From: Coriaria nepalensis
Taxonomy: Eukaryota > Streptophyta > Magnoliopsida > Cucurbitales > Coriariaceae
Direction of reading: 5' to 3'
Assembly: GCA_027186245.1 (NCBI GenBank)
Contig: CP114498.1
Span: forward strand, 937,501-1,001,500
Length of the DNA: 64,000 nt
Position numbers and translations under genes: made by a program. The notes under the pieces are model-generated. The model was not told the origin of the DNA, ran no database searches, and saw nothing but the letters and a program-made list of their open reading frames with translations. Below, piece by piece: positions 49,462 to 61,338 of the stretch. Numbering within the stretch: the first letter of the stretch is position 1; every line of letters starts with the position of its first letter.

Positions 49462-50976
49462 CATTTGTTTGTTGATTACTCAAGTCAAAAAAAGAAGCAT
49501 GATTTAAAGCGTGTTATGGGTTGATGGTAAAGGTGGTGACCGAGTGGAGAGAAGGTCCTCAATTCCACATTCTATGAATCATGATTTATCGAACCATATA
49601 ACTAACATTATTTATATATTTTATGTGCCAACAGAACAATGGCTTTTTATTGCTTGTCATTCTTTGATAGTTAGCTGTGAAAAATAAAAAGATACTCTCA
49701 ACGGGATTTCCTTCCACTATAAAAAGTTTTTCCGTCTATAGTATATTTTTAGATCAGTATTTGTATGCAACGATAAACTACGGCTGAAGAGGCTACCGAC
49801 AAGCTTTACTCAGACGCTCTAGTCAATTTTTTAAAAAGATTTAGGAATGTGAGAGTGGTTATGAGAAGTTTTTTTCTCTAGCCAAAATAGCATTACCTCT
49901 TACCCTTTTGTTAGGAGATATTTATACATGCTTGAGGTGGTGGGATCCGGCTGAGGGGACCAGACTTGGGGGACAAGGATGGGGGACCTGGATGAGACAA
50001 TGGATTAGACAACTACATAGGTGTCAAGTTACCATTGCTCAGCATACCTTCTATCCCTATAGGGTGTCAGGATCTTCTTCTATCACATTAATGGCTGATA
50101 GTGGCGACACCCCAGTTTGACACATTAGGAGTGCATCGTCCACTCGATTATTAGTAACTCTCAAATTATTCAGGACCGAGCTGAGCGAGAGAATATATAT
50201 CTCAGCTTTAGTTTCGTCTGAAGTCTTTTCATCTCGTTCCATCCGTAATGGGCCGACCGACATTACTTTGGCCATTGGCCCTTAGCATTCCGGTGCTTTA
50301 ATGACCCAACTGCACTTCGTCTCCTGAGGTTTTCTTAAAATAGGGTATAACATACACTAAATTATCAATTATTATATTAGGTCTAAGAACAGCGGTATAA
50401 ACTGAAGTTTTAACTTATAAGAGAACCCATTTCTGGGATTCTTGCGTATGAATCTAAATTTAAACAGATTGGCGTTTTGCCTAAAACTTGAAATGTGTAA
50501 GAAATTGGAAATTAATATGTATATGAATTTATGAAATGACATAAAACTTGAGTCCAATTGAAGTTCTAAAGTAGACTCATGATCTTGCGTCGCTAGAAAA
50601 ATTTAGTTTTAGGCCCACTACGTGCAGCCCACGAGCAAATGGCATGTTTCACGGGTATGCAACATTTGTTCATAAATAACTGGGCCTGTTTATATCAAGC
50701 TGGCCCATGACCTCAACAAAGTGGCGAAAATATTAACTGCAAGAAAGATAGACCGAGTTCGATCTTACCACAGAATGATAAATGATTGATTTCAAACACT
50801 GAAAAAAAAAAAAAACAGAAGGACCACACCGTCCATCCATCCATCCATCATCATGTTTCTTTGATCATGACACAACTAAGCAAAGCAACAAGCAAAGGGT
50901 TCAAAAACAAAAAAACAAAAAAACAAAAAACCCTAAAACTAGATATAACAAGGCAGCAGCAAGAAAGCATTTCTAC
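48246..50976. other. Intergenic region with AT-rich DNA and a possible transposon fragment
   Basis: 48390-48840 is extremely AT-rich with TTA/ATT repeats (about 48811-48833). A GA microsatellite lies at 49431-49455. From about 49780 to 50350 base composition rises toward 50% GC without a convincing gene, ending GGGTATAACA near 50343-50352; this looks like an LTR fragment but no second copy is in the window. The interval 50560-50976 is ferredoxin 3' flank. Confidence 0.45.
49431..49455 (+). repeat. GA microsatellite
   Basis: About 12 tandem GA units. Confidence 0.9.
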
Positions 50977-51441
50977 TCAGTACAGCTCAGTTTCCTTGTG
51001 AGTGTGAATCACACAATCTCCAGTAGGGTAAGAAATGCAAGTGAGAAGATACCCTTCTTTCATTTGATTCTCATCAAGGAACGAACCGTCAGATTGGTCA
51101 ACTGATCCAGCTACCATTTTCCCAGCACAGGTAGAGCAAGCCCCTGCCCGGCAAGAGTAAGGCAGCTCAACACCTGCATTCTCAGCTGAGTCGAGGATGT
51201 AAGAATCATCAGGTGCCTCAAACTCATGCTCTTGCCCCTCTGGTGTGATCAGCTTGACCTTGTACACTGCCATGGCAGAAACTCGGAATGAGGGAGAGGA
51301 TTTTAGACCGAAAGCTTTGGAGAAACTCTTTATGGAATTGAGAGAGTGTGGGCACTTGACAATGGCGCTGGTGAATTGAGTCCTGGGTGTGGATTTGAGC
51401 ATGCAGGGTGAAGTCAATCTTGCTGTAGACATGGTTGCCAT
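50977..51441 (-). CDS. Plastid [2Fe-2S] ferredoxin, root (non-photosynthetic) type, FD3-like
   Basis: A single coding exon gives 154 aa. A transit peptide of about 55 residues, rich in Ser and Lys, precedes the mature start [20 protein letters not shown]. The four cluster cysteines are Cys97, Cys102, Cys105 ([13 protein letters not shown]) and Cys135 ([12 protein letters not shown]). The ending [13 protein letters not shown] is that of root-type ferredoxins such as Arabidopsis FD3, not the leaf type ending ETHKEEELTA. Root ferredoxins accept electrons from NADPH through root-type FNR and supply nitrite reductase, GOGAT and sulfite reductase. The coding exon begins just after a CAG acceptor, so a leader intron is probable. 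Two ATGs (MATM) lie close together; the first is used. Confidence 0.95.
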   Translation of the reverse strand: MATMSTARLTSPCMLKSTPRTQFTSAIVKCPHSLNSIKSFSKAFGLKSSPSFRVSAMAVYKVKLITPEGQEHEFEAPDDSYILDSAENAGVELPYSCRAGACSTCAGKMVAGSVDQSDGSFLDENQMKEGYLLTCISYPTGDCVIHTHKETELY

Positions 51442-51449
51442 GATTATTC

Positions 51450-52689
51450 CTGATGCATTAACAAAAAGTCAAAATAAAATAAGGAAATCAACTGGTTTGA
51501 TGCTTAAATGAAGAAAATATAAAATCCAGATGGGTGGCTGAAACAAACTATATAAGGTGATAGGAGAGACAGTTGATGTGCAGCACATTAGACAGCAAGC
51601 ATATCGTGCACCATTTTGAAGCTAATGAAAGTTAAAACAGTCATGGGTTAGAGTTGCTATGAGGAAGCTCATTTGTCTGCCTCTTCAAATATCTAAGAAA
51701 AAGGAACCAGCTTATCCATTTCTATATTGAGGCATTTGATGTATGGAGCACTATGAGAAGAGGCAAGCTAGAGGCTTTTCTGCTCTTCACTCGAGGCTCC
51801 ATTATTGATTACTACCTCATCCAATTGTTCCAAATACAACAGAGGTAAATTTATACTTAGGCCAACTTCTACCAATGAGACATGCTGTACCAATTTCCAA
51901 TGTCTTTTGATTAACAAGTAAATCAAATGACATGAAACAAACAACAAGATGTTAAAATCCAAACTCTAAAATATTGAACCTATCCCATATGTTCAAGTGA
52001 TGACTAAAAAAAAAAGAAAAGTCAATAAGTTCTCATGTGAACAGTTTTGAAAACATGAAAAAGGCGGAGTAGTAAAAATGTTTTGGTGTGCCTATTCCTA
52101 TAGCCATAGACATCTGTGCCTAGTACGTACAATATACAATGAAGTTATTCAGAAACACAGCACAAACAGCCAAGTGGCCATCTTCATCACAAAAACCAGT
52201 ACAAGCATGTGAATGCAGACATGCAAATATCTATATATGTAGCACACAAGATTACAAGCTATAAAGATTAAACACTAAACAGTCATCCATTTTCCGTTGA
52301 AAACAACAATTTTTTCCTTCAGTATTTCTAAGAGAACAGTAAAACATAAAAATTCTAAGACCAAACCGAAAATCTTTTCAGAATCCAGAAAACAGAAATC
52401 CACGCCTAAGCAGCCATAACATAAAGGTCAAACTCAATCGAAAAAGAAAACGAACAAGAATCTAACAGAAAAACCAATATATCCACTATCGAAACTTTGA
52501 TATCAAAATAAAAGAAGATGACTCAAAGACGGCGGCGCAAGATTCATAAAAAGAAAAATACACCTGATAAAGCTAGAAAGATACGAGTGAAACAAGAAGC
52601 TAAAAACAGCTTTGAAAAAGTAGTAAGCAGATCAAAGATCGTAATCAGAGAAGGATTGAGGGAGAGAGAGAGAGAGAGAGAGAGCTTAC
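51450..52689 (-). other. Probable 5' UTR intron of the ferredoxin gene
   Basis: A minus-strand acceptor TGCATCAG|GAATAATC ends 8 bp before the ferredoxin ATG. A donor TCTTCTTCT|GTAAGCTC lies at 52690/52689, downstream of a pyrimidine-rich leader of about 75 nt and a TATAAA box at 52796-52791. No coding sequence lies between. This makes a 1.24-kb leader intron, a form known to raise expression in plants; it is inferred from splice signals and composition only. A GA/CT tract at about 52659-52683 adjoins the donor. Confidence 0.6.
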
Positions 52690-52790
52690 AGAAGAAGAAG
52701 CAGAAGAGAGGCGAAGCGAGGCTTCGGAGGCGAGCGGAGAAAGCGAAGTGGCAAACAGCAACATCTCTTGTGAATCTACACCCCTCTCCA

Positions 52791-52796
52791 TTTATA
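52791..52796 (-). promoter_or_regulatory. TATA box of the ferredoxin gene
   Basis: Minus-strand TATAAATGGAGAGGGG. The likely transcription start lies about 30 bp downstream, leaving a leader exon that ends at 52690. Confidence 0.6.
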
Positions 52797-53707
52797 CTCC
52801 CCAAGACTAATTAAATAAATAAATAATTAATAATTGAAAAATAATTAATAATTTTCACGTGGCTTTTCGCATCTTTGAAGGGGGGACGAAAGTATCAAAC
52901 GATCAAGAGCCCATCTGGACTTTTCATTCGCTCTAGTTAAAAATAAATAATAAAAATAAATAAATAAAAAACTTCCAGTTTATATTTAGACCAAATAAAT
53001 TTGGATTCCTATTTACTTGAATTAAATTGGTCAAAGAGAGCATATAATTACCAGAAATTGAATGTAAGGTGACACCTAACATTTTAGACTGGCTACCAAC
53101 TAAGTTTGATTTTCAATATTTATTTATTAAATAATATAAAATAATTAATTCAACGATTTTGAAAATTAGGTGGTGTTATCTAAATATGCAAACTAGTTGG
53201 GTCTATTTGTAAATAAATAATAAGTTATGACCATATCAAAGTTCAAGTTAATATTTGAACGAGTCATCCAGACTGAACTATTTATTAGAAAAGAAAAATC
53301 TAGATTCAATAAGATGAAGACCGATAAAAGTGGAAAGATGGATTACATAAGAATTTGTGAACCGTAGAATAGGAGATTTTGAACATAACTATGCAGTCTC
53401 ATATTCACAATCAGAATCCGGTAGCAGATCCAAATCTTCTGATTGAATATCAAAGAAGAGATCGAGTAGAATGCCGAATGAATGAGCTAGTTGTCAAGTC
53501 GAGTGTACTGGTTTCGGACATACTAGTCAAATAATGTAAACATTATGGAAAGAGGCAAAATAAATAAGAGAGAACAATTCATCTATCCAGCACCCCAAAA
53601 GGGACAACCCAAATTCTTTCAACTCCAACTGGATCACTGAGCTAGCTACTGAGGCTGAACAGCCTAAATAAACAAGCCCGATAAGTAACAAAAATTGTAA
53701 AAGGACC
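52797..53707. other. Intergenic: ferredoxin promoter and RPL10A 3' flank
   Basis: AT-rich DNA with TAAA/AAATAA runs near 52810-52850 and 52938-52970. No gene supported. Confidence 0.6.
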
Positions 53708-55247
53708 TTAAAAGACACGGTATGCCTTTCCCATGGTGCTCTTCAAGTACAAGCACCTTACCTGAAAAGCAATAGAAACAATCCATGAACGATATATTAA
53801 ACAGGTATTATTCTGGAAGTATAGCAGATAAATATTATAAAACATTCAGCTCACATTTTGCCAATTTTTCTTTAGCAAAGAAACAAGGAAGTTAACACTC
53901 ATTTGCACGTTTTGGAAGACTTGCTTCTCCTCCATGGCAAGATTTCCAACGGCAACTCCCATGCAGAGAACCTTCTTTAGCTGAAACTTGACCATTGCCT
54001 TGGTCTCGTTCACTTTAGACTCGAGGGACTCTTGGTGACTAACCAATGTTGGGAACTTACCTATTAAAGTTGTACAAAGCATAGACTAGCACAGTAAGAA
54101 AGGTAACTTAGAGAAAGCTTCATTGCAGAATCTGCAAGGTCAACAGTCTAGAATATTCTAAAATATTCAAGAGAAAATTAAACTTGCCTGCCTTGTTGAG
54201 ACCAGGGCCGAGAAGACGAGGAATTTGCTTAATAACAGCCTCAGAAGCTAAGAAAGCATGGTATTTCTTGGCAAGCTTCTTCACCAATTTCTTGTTCTTG
54301 TTCAGCTTCTTCAAGCTTTCCACGTCCATATAATCCAAACTTACCTTCTCCGCCTGAAAAGTATATTGAAATTTAATTAATGGGCAGTCACATTAAAAAC
54401 AAAAAACACAAATTCCAGCAAAAAAAAAAAGCACAGTAATCTAAGCCACTTCAAAATGTTTTAACTCCAAAAAATTAATAAGAACACTGTCAAGACTGAT
54501 GTATACAGCTTCAGCCACATGGTGGAAGAGCCCCCTACTATAGCATATAGAAGGGAGAAGATGACTAAGTGCCAACTACATAGAAAAAAAAAGGATAATA
54601 CAATGGAAATGGACATAAGTAGCAAATAGGGCAATTACCTCTTCAACATGCTGAGCATCTCCAAGCATGCAGATCTTCATTTTGGGGCGGGGGATGTGTG
54701 GCAACTTAACTGAACCACTGAAACGCTTGTCCTTCTGAGGATCATAGTTTTTCAGCCCAATCTGAAGTTCAACAGTCTCAGTAAAGTTACGCTTCTTCTC
54801 CTTGCAATCAGCGAAAATGGTTGAGATGGCTTCTCTCAAAGCATCACTCTGAAGCTTACTGTATCAAGCAGACAAGTTGAACTAATATCAGGCGCACCAA
54901 TAGAGCACACGCTAATCTTTAAATTAAAACGTACACGATATCTAAGGCAGATCTAAAATTCATTATTAAAAAATTCGAATAAATAGTATGGAACTGTTGA
55001 ATCATACATAAAATGCCAAAAAAAAAACATTAAAAATAGGTGGAATTTACAAAGTGCAAAATCTAGTTAGATAATTTTATCGCATTGTGAATTTACAATA
55101 CCACGGAAAAAGAAGATCAAAATCACTTCGCTGATGAATCAACACTATTACTACAAATTCGGACATGTAATCTCCTTAACAGAAAGCATTCTAGAGAAGC
55201 GAGACACCGTAAATCTAGAGAAGTAATGAGTGAAGCACACACCTCAT
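53708..55247 (-). CDS. RPL10A: 60S ribosomal protein L10a (uL1)
   Basis: Five coding exons, 55247-55243, 54858-54639, 54353-54188, 54060-53855, 53761-53708, encode 216 aa, the normal uL1 length. Conserved blocks are all present: [97 protein letters not shown], and the end [14 protein letters not shown]. uL1 forms the L1 stalk at the ribosomal E site. The first coding exon is only five nucleotides (ATGAG). Intron 3 is GC-AG (GCAG|GCAAGT at 54187), and its acceptor is followed at once by GTAAGT, itself a perfect donor sequence; the frame supports keeping GTAAGT as coding. Exon 5 also begins GTAAGG. The upstream region has a telo-box and site II motifs. Confidence 0.95.
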
Positions 55248-55800
55248 TTTCTAAGCTCTGCGTTTTCCAACGATCCCCTACAGATTTCCCACCTGTTAAC
55301 AAACAAAATACATAAGCTTAAAAGAAAAGCGAAATTGCAAAATCGTTGACGTTTCGTCTGAAACTTCTAGCCGAATTATAAACACAGATGAAAACGAAGA
55401 ACGATCGAAGATAATTTCACTTTCTCGGAAAACAATCAGAGGAGTGAAAGATCTCCAGAGAAACTGAATCTGTGCTTAAGCGGAAAGAAGATTCCAAGCA
55501 AAGAAACGACGAATACGAGAGAGAAAGAGAGTCCGTACCAGAGAAAAAATAGAAGGAATCGAGCTACGGTTTGAAGCGGCCACTGAGAAAAATGTATATA
55601 TAAGGATGGATAACAGAAATTGAGAGGTAAACCCTAACTATGGAGTGCGCGCCTTTATTTCCGACAAGGCTAAACCGGCCCAGTTTTATCGGGTCTTTGA
55701 TCAAGCCCAGCCCAATATAATATGCCGAAGGCCCAGTTTTTTATTTTTTTTTATTTTTTTATTTTTTATTTTTTTATTTTGTTAATTTTTTATTTTGGGT
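55248..55800 (-). promoter_or_regulatory. RPL10A promoter with telo-box and site II motifs
   Basis: AAACCCTAA at 55629-55637 is a telo-box. GGCCCA/AGCCCA (site II TGGGCY on the minus strand) occurs at 55677-55682, 55704-55709, 55709-55714 and 55730-55735. A TATATA stretch lies near 55593-55600. Telo-box plus several site II elements is the classic plant ribosomal-protein promoter and is shared with RPS25 in this window. Confidence 0.75.
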
Positions 55801-56323
55801 CAGGTAATTGAGCCGTAGTTCATTCGTATAAAGTATGAGTGGAAGAGACTGATCTTATAGACTATTTTTTTTTTCTTCTCAACACAAATTACCAGCCGAA
55901 CAGTATACATTACGTAGAAGTAATTCATGATAAACATTCGAACTTAACAGATGAAAGTCTTATACCAAAGTGAAAAAAGAGAGTTCATCCATTTTATAAT
56001 CTCACAGGGCTATATTCCGACCGGTCATCGGATGCAAATATTGATCTCCCGGGGAAAACCAGATATGGGTTTTGAGAACTTATTTGTCTTTCCCTACTCA
56101 AAACCAGAAAAAAAGTACTAAAAAATAAATTCATGCTTACAAAAAAAGTGTTTGATGTTCATGTTTCAAAACGTATACAATGAAAGTTACAACTTGTCAT
56201 TTCTCTATTGTATTTTGAATCCCCAAGGGGAAAAGGTCTCTTACAGATACTACAAATCTTCAGAAAACAACCATTAGTACCTTCCTCTTTCTCTTTGAAC
56301 CAAAAAGAACGAGATAAAAAGAT
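55801..56323. other. Spacer: 3' flank of TMN and distal upstream of RPL10A
   Basis: No gene supported. Probably includes the 3' UTR of the minus-strand TMN gene up to 56323. Confidence 0.55.
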
Positions 56324-59300
56324 TCATTCGCTTTTAACGGCATGGTATATATGTTGAACAAACATGAAAGAAGCACAGAAACTTATCGTACCAAGCATAA
56401 GGAAGAATGCATAGCAGAGACAAGCATTATAGCCTATAAAGAAGCAAAGCTGGAAGATACTGTCCATATTCGACTTCACGTAGAAGTAGATGCAATAGCC
56501 GAACATAAATACTGCAGTGGATCCCCCAGATAATATAGATCTGCAGGGTAAAAAGGAAGCAAAATAGAATTCAACAGTGGGAAAAATGTAATCCAATTCG
56601 AGCTTGAACAGGTTGATTAATAAATCTTTATAGTAAAATGGATTTGACTTCAGAAATTTCATACAGGTGGGCATTTTCCAACATGTAGGCAAAATTTTTA
56701 GCAGCAATAAAGAGGGAAAAAATAATGTATAAAATCATACCTCCACCACCATTGATGATCTTCAACAGTGAGCTGAATATAAGTAAAACCAATACTCAAA
56801 AATGCAGTCAGTATAACAAGGACAACGAACATAAGGAACAAAATGCTGGGAAGAGTGTAAATTTTGTAACCCCACATGCTTGTGTACAGGTGGTGTAACT
56901 CGAGGAATATGGCACTGAAACATAAGAGACCCCCAACAAACATCTGAGAAGGTAGTTTTCGATACCAATTTAATGATGGGATATCTCTAGGGAATCGCTT
57001 TGTAGCACAAGGAGCTTGAAATTCAGATCTAAAACGGCGTCCAATTATCCCACCCAAGGCAAGTAACGGAATGGTGAGAAATACATATATGATGATTATA
57101 ACTAAAATGGAGCCAATTGGAATTGCAGCAGTGGTCCCGTAAGATATAGCAATAATGTTAAGAAAAGAGAGTGTCACGAAAGTGGGGCCCGTGTACAGGA
57201 TTCCAGTCAGAAAAATACTTCTTTCCTGAAATTTACTACAAAGTCATGTCAAAAGAAAAACAAGGGTGATTAAACAGAGATTTATACTAGTGTTGGATTA
57301 GTAGTAGTTACCCATCTGGTCTCAGTAAACTGGCAGTGAAAAGAAGTTGCTGTGTACCCAGCAATGACGGATGTAAGAGCATAGATCATTACAATAGAAG
57401 TGAATAGTGCTCCACGATTGTATGGATAGAGAGTTCCAAGAAATGCCATAACAAATAGGATTAAAAACCTAGTAGGGAGACAAGGGAAAATGTAAATTAC
57501 AGCCATCATATTATATTGGGATCTAATGCTTATACAAAGGTTAACAGCAACTTACAAGGTCAGTAGCTGGGTACCAGTGCCCAAAACAGCTGAAAACAAG
57601 GGCATATTTGGGGGATTTCTGAAAACATCACCATGAATGTACTTCCAACCAACCTCTTTATCATCCTCTTCGTTGCCACTAGAATACCTACACTAAATAT
57701 GGAAAAATGTATTATAGTCCCACTCAAACTGCAAAAGAAAGAAATAAATAAATAAATAAAATAAAATAAAAAGAAGAAGAAGAAGAAAAACATATTACTT
57801 CTTCAGATCATTCTTGAGGTGCCGCCTAAAAAGCAGGGTAAGTAATCCAATCAACACCGCGATAATAGCAATTGAGTTAAGAAATGAGAACCAATGAACT
57901 TTCTGGTTGGATGGAAATAATGAAAATCTAGAATATTTGTTCATTCGGTCCTCAAACTGAGATGAGGTTTCATTCCAGATAATTGAATAGGTGAACTTAA
58001 GATCGATTTCAACATCCCGTGTTATATCAATAACATGATTCGGATTACCAAAAGCAGTAACTTCAATAATTTGGTTCCCATTGTAAAGGACATCAAACTG
58101 AACATGTGTGAAAAGAAAATATTTTGGCCCCTCCTCGCCTACAGCCCAATGCTGTTCTTCAATTTTCCCAATAAATCCCCATAAAGGAAGATCATCATAA
58201 TACATCTGGAAGTAATAATCGTTCCTGACAGCATCCCTGAACTGTGCAACTTCAGCAGCTTTTAGCTTCTTCTCACACAGTATCTCACCATTTTTGTTCT
58301 CCCTGAATTTCAGCTCATATGAAGCATTGGTCAAACGATCGCCATTTAAGACTTCCCCCAAGGTTGCTCTCTTCTGGATTATTAGATCTGCAAGTCATGG
58401 AACAGGATATTCAAACACTCTTGACAGACTATAGTAATAGAAAGCAATAGGAGAATGAATATACATAGCCTTACTAGGAAATGACACCAAGCATACATTC
58501 AAACTCAAGGGCAAACAGAACAATTGAACTGGCATAAAGTTGAGAAACGAGCCCCAGTCTCACCCATTTACAATTCCTGATATTAGACTGACTCCCAAAT
58601 GACTCTTTATACAAATATAGGCTAAACTGGATTATTTCTCTGAACCTTAATGCTAACCTGGATGGCAAAATGGCAAATCATAGTATTCGTAGGTCTCACT
58701 GCAAGAGAATATCAATTGAAAATGGATTATAATTGGAAGGAGAACCTGGTAAAAAAGAAAAACCGAAAACTTAACAGTAAGCCGAGCCACAAGGTGATGA
58801 TACATCAAGAACTAACCATGTCACCATACATAATAGAAAGGTGTAGATAAAATAGCACTACTTTTTCATACGAACTTGAAAAGTTCTTCCAATGAGAAAA
58901 ACTGACAAGTTATGCTACCCAATTAGAACTCCACTTCCTTCAGCAAGTACAACCATGCCTTAATTTTATTATTATTATTTTTTTCTTTTGCAATTGGAAT
59001 TTAGAATCCGTACACAACTTCTTTAATAAGCCGAAACAGACTCATTTCTCACCGGATTTTCTAAAATCAGAGATTCTTAAAATAAGAAAAATCAAAATCC
59101 ATGATAAATACGCAAATGCCAGAAATTTTCAAACAGCTCCTCGAATTGTTAGATCAAATGCTCGGAAAATTATTTCCTAAAACTCCTTGCCAAATAGATT
59201 TTCTGATAAGCTAAACTCAAACAAAAGTCAATTGTGGGAATGCTAATACCTAGGGTTGTTCAAGGGCCCAATTTTGTTGACGAAGAGTGGGACGTGATCT

Positions 59301-59401
59301 CCTACATTGTAACGATGACCCTGAGAAGCAGATGCTGAGAAACGATCTGAGAAGATGCTGAGAAACACAATGAGCCTCATCTGAATTCGGACCTTAGCCA
59401 T
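56324..59401 (-). CDS. Transmembrane 9 superfamily protein (TMN/EMP70)
   Basis: Seven exons, 59401-59250, 58698-58658, 58387-57799, 57687-57556, 57468-57312, 57225-56741, 56540-56324, encode 590 aa, the size of the shorter TMN1-4 group. A signal peptide is followed by YNVGDHVPLFVNKIGPLNNP and SETYEYYDLPFCHP, the family N-terminal signature. A long luminal domain runs to about 275. Nine membrane spans follow, starting HWFSFLNSIAIIAVLIG. The end HIYHAVKSE carries the KXD/E motif that holds TMN proteins in the Golgi by binding COPI. TM9SF proteins are thought to help sort transmembrane proteins in the secretory route. Exon 2 is only 41 bp. The exact TMN number is not resolved. Confidence 0.94.
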
Positions 59402-61338
59402 AGATCGAAGACGAAGAAGCTAGAGAACTGAATTGACAGAGGTGAGAGAAGGAGGGAGATAGTCAACAAGAGACAAGCTTCCCGGTTCCTTTAACCAGTC
59501 AAAGCATCAAGGCTTGCTGACGTTGACATAATAACATGAGCTAAAATAAAAAAAATATACTCTTATGTTTAACGCTGATCAAAGCTATGGGCTTTTAAGC
59601 ACAAAACGGACCGCACCGATTCGAGCCCAATATCCAATATGGGCTTACAGCAAGAATTGACCCAAAGATATATGAAAATTTGATCAGGTGCCCTACCGTT
59701 TAGACGGTAATTTATACACGTAAGTAACAACTTCCTTCATTTTAGGACAAGGGTAATGTTGTTGACTCTTGACACTTCGGAGCACATTCGGAAGTGCCGT
59801 ATTATTAGAAGAATTTTGAATTATTATAATCGTATATAAATTTTATATGATATACCGAGTTGATATTTACGATTTTGATTAATCGATTTACGGTAAATAT
59901 AATATAATTCGAGAGTTGTGTAAGGAGAAAAAGTAACAAAAACGTCAGTAGTGTTCTTTTGTGTGTTACTGATCAACAAAAAGCATTGGAACTTAACAAG
60001 GGACAGTTTTTGTTAAAGACAAAATGAATCACCACCGACTTCCCCCTACGTTTCCAGTTGTATTACATTTTCCTATTCATTTCCACTTTAACCACTTCTA
60101 TCTACCCGTCAATTTTATCATGCATACTAGCTAGATGATGTTGATGTACCACCCAAAGTTAAAACACATCGATTTAAACCACTTAATTTAGATTTTATTT
60201 GATAACTAGATCAATCGGCATGTTGATATCTAAATATATATATATATATAAGGATCAATTTGACATATATTAAAAAAATTGGGGTCAAAATTGAAAGGTT
60301 CATAAACTTAGTATGAGAATTTTTAATTAATTTTTGAAAAGGTTGAAGCAATAAACCAAAGTGTGTTTGGACAATGGGAAGAAACAAAACACACCTAATG
60401 TTGGAATTATCAATTAAGACCCCAATAAATTAGAAAATATATATATATATATCATCAAAAAACATTAGGTTAATAAAATAGTAATTGGTATGATTCTCAA
60501 GCAATCAAACACCATTCCTGTCCTAACACTAACACTGTACCAAGAGGTAAGAGGAAGGTTGAGAGAGTGATTTATTATTTAGTAGATAAATTCTTATGAA
60601 GTATTATTTACTGTAAGGTGAAAACTTTTTTTTTTTTAACTGTCAGTGCTGTTGAACTTTTAATTTTTACCTGGTGGTAAAAAAAAAGAGATGGAGGTAA
60701 TTTTTCTTTATTTTTCTCTGACTTTCTTATTATTCAATGTTGAAATTATAGAATATAGTTAGGATGTTTATTTTATATATATAACATATAATATAAAATA
60801 TTATATTATTTATTTAATTTATTGGACTATACGTATCAGCTTCATTCTCAGAGAAGCTCCAACCAATAAAGGACCAATGGAAAGTCACAGGCGGTTATTA
60901 CAGAGAGAGAGAAAGAGAGAGAGTGTGGAGTTGGAGTCTGAATTTTTTTTTTTTTTTTTTTTTTTTGTTCTTTCTTTTTCTAGTGCCTTTGTTTATTTTT
61001 ACAACTTTTTTTTTTTGTATTTTTCTATCAATAATTTATTAATAAATATATATTCCATATTTAACAATAAGCTAATGGGGGCAGCAGGGCAGGTGTGAGG
61101 TCTATGCAGCTAGCAAGGACAGGATTTCCTGCTCCTGCACCATTGAATGAGTTTTCAAAAAAAAAAAAAAAAAACTCTAGCTAGCTAGAAACGGAAGAAG
61201 AAGATCAAGAAGGAGGAGAGAGAAACTGAAAAAAAAAGAAGAAGTATATATATATATATATATCTGAGAAAGAGACTTGACTCTCTCTCTCTCTCTTTCT
61301 CGGTCTCTATAAAAGATTTGAGCTTGAAGAAGAGAAAA
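59402..61338. promoter_or_regulatory. Divergent upstream region of TMN and TGA9-like genes
   Basis: About 1.9 kb between divergent starts. AT runs occur at about 60235-60250, 60439-60453 and 61244-61263, and a poly-T tract near 60943-60966. CTCTCTCTCTCT near 61281-61292 lies in the probable TGA9-like leader. A short AT-rich frame at 60877-61098 is not convincing. No gene supported. Confidence 0.5.

Noticed and set aside
49908..50120. Plus-strand frame of 70 codons in the GC-richer island
   Set aside because: Trp/Gly-rich with no known family; more likely transposon-derived noncoding DNA.
52518..52814. Plus-strand basic frame of 98 codons
   Set aside because: Arises from the GA tract and antisense of the ferredoxin leader; no domain.
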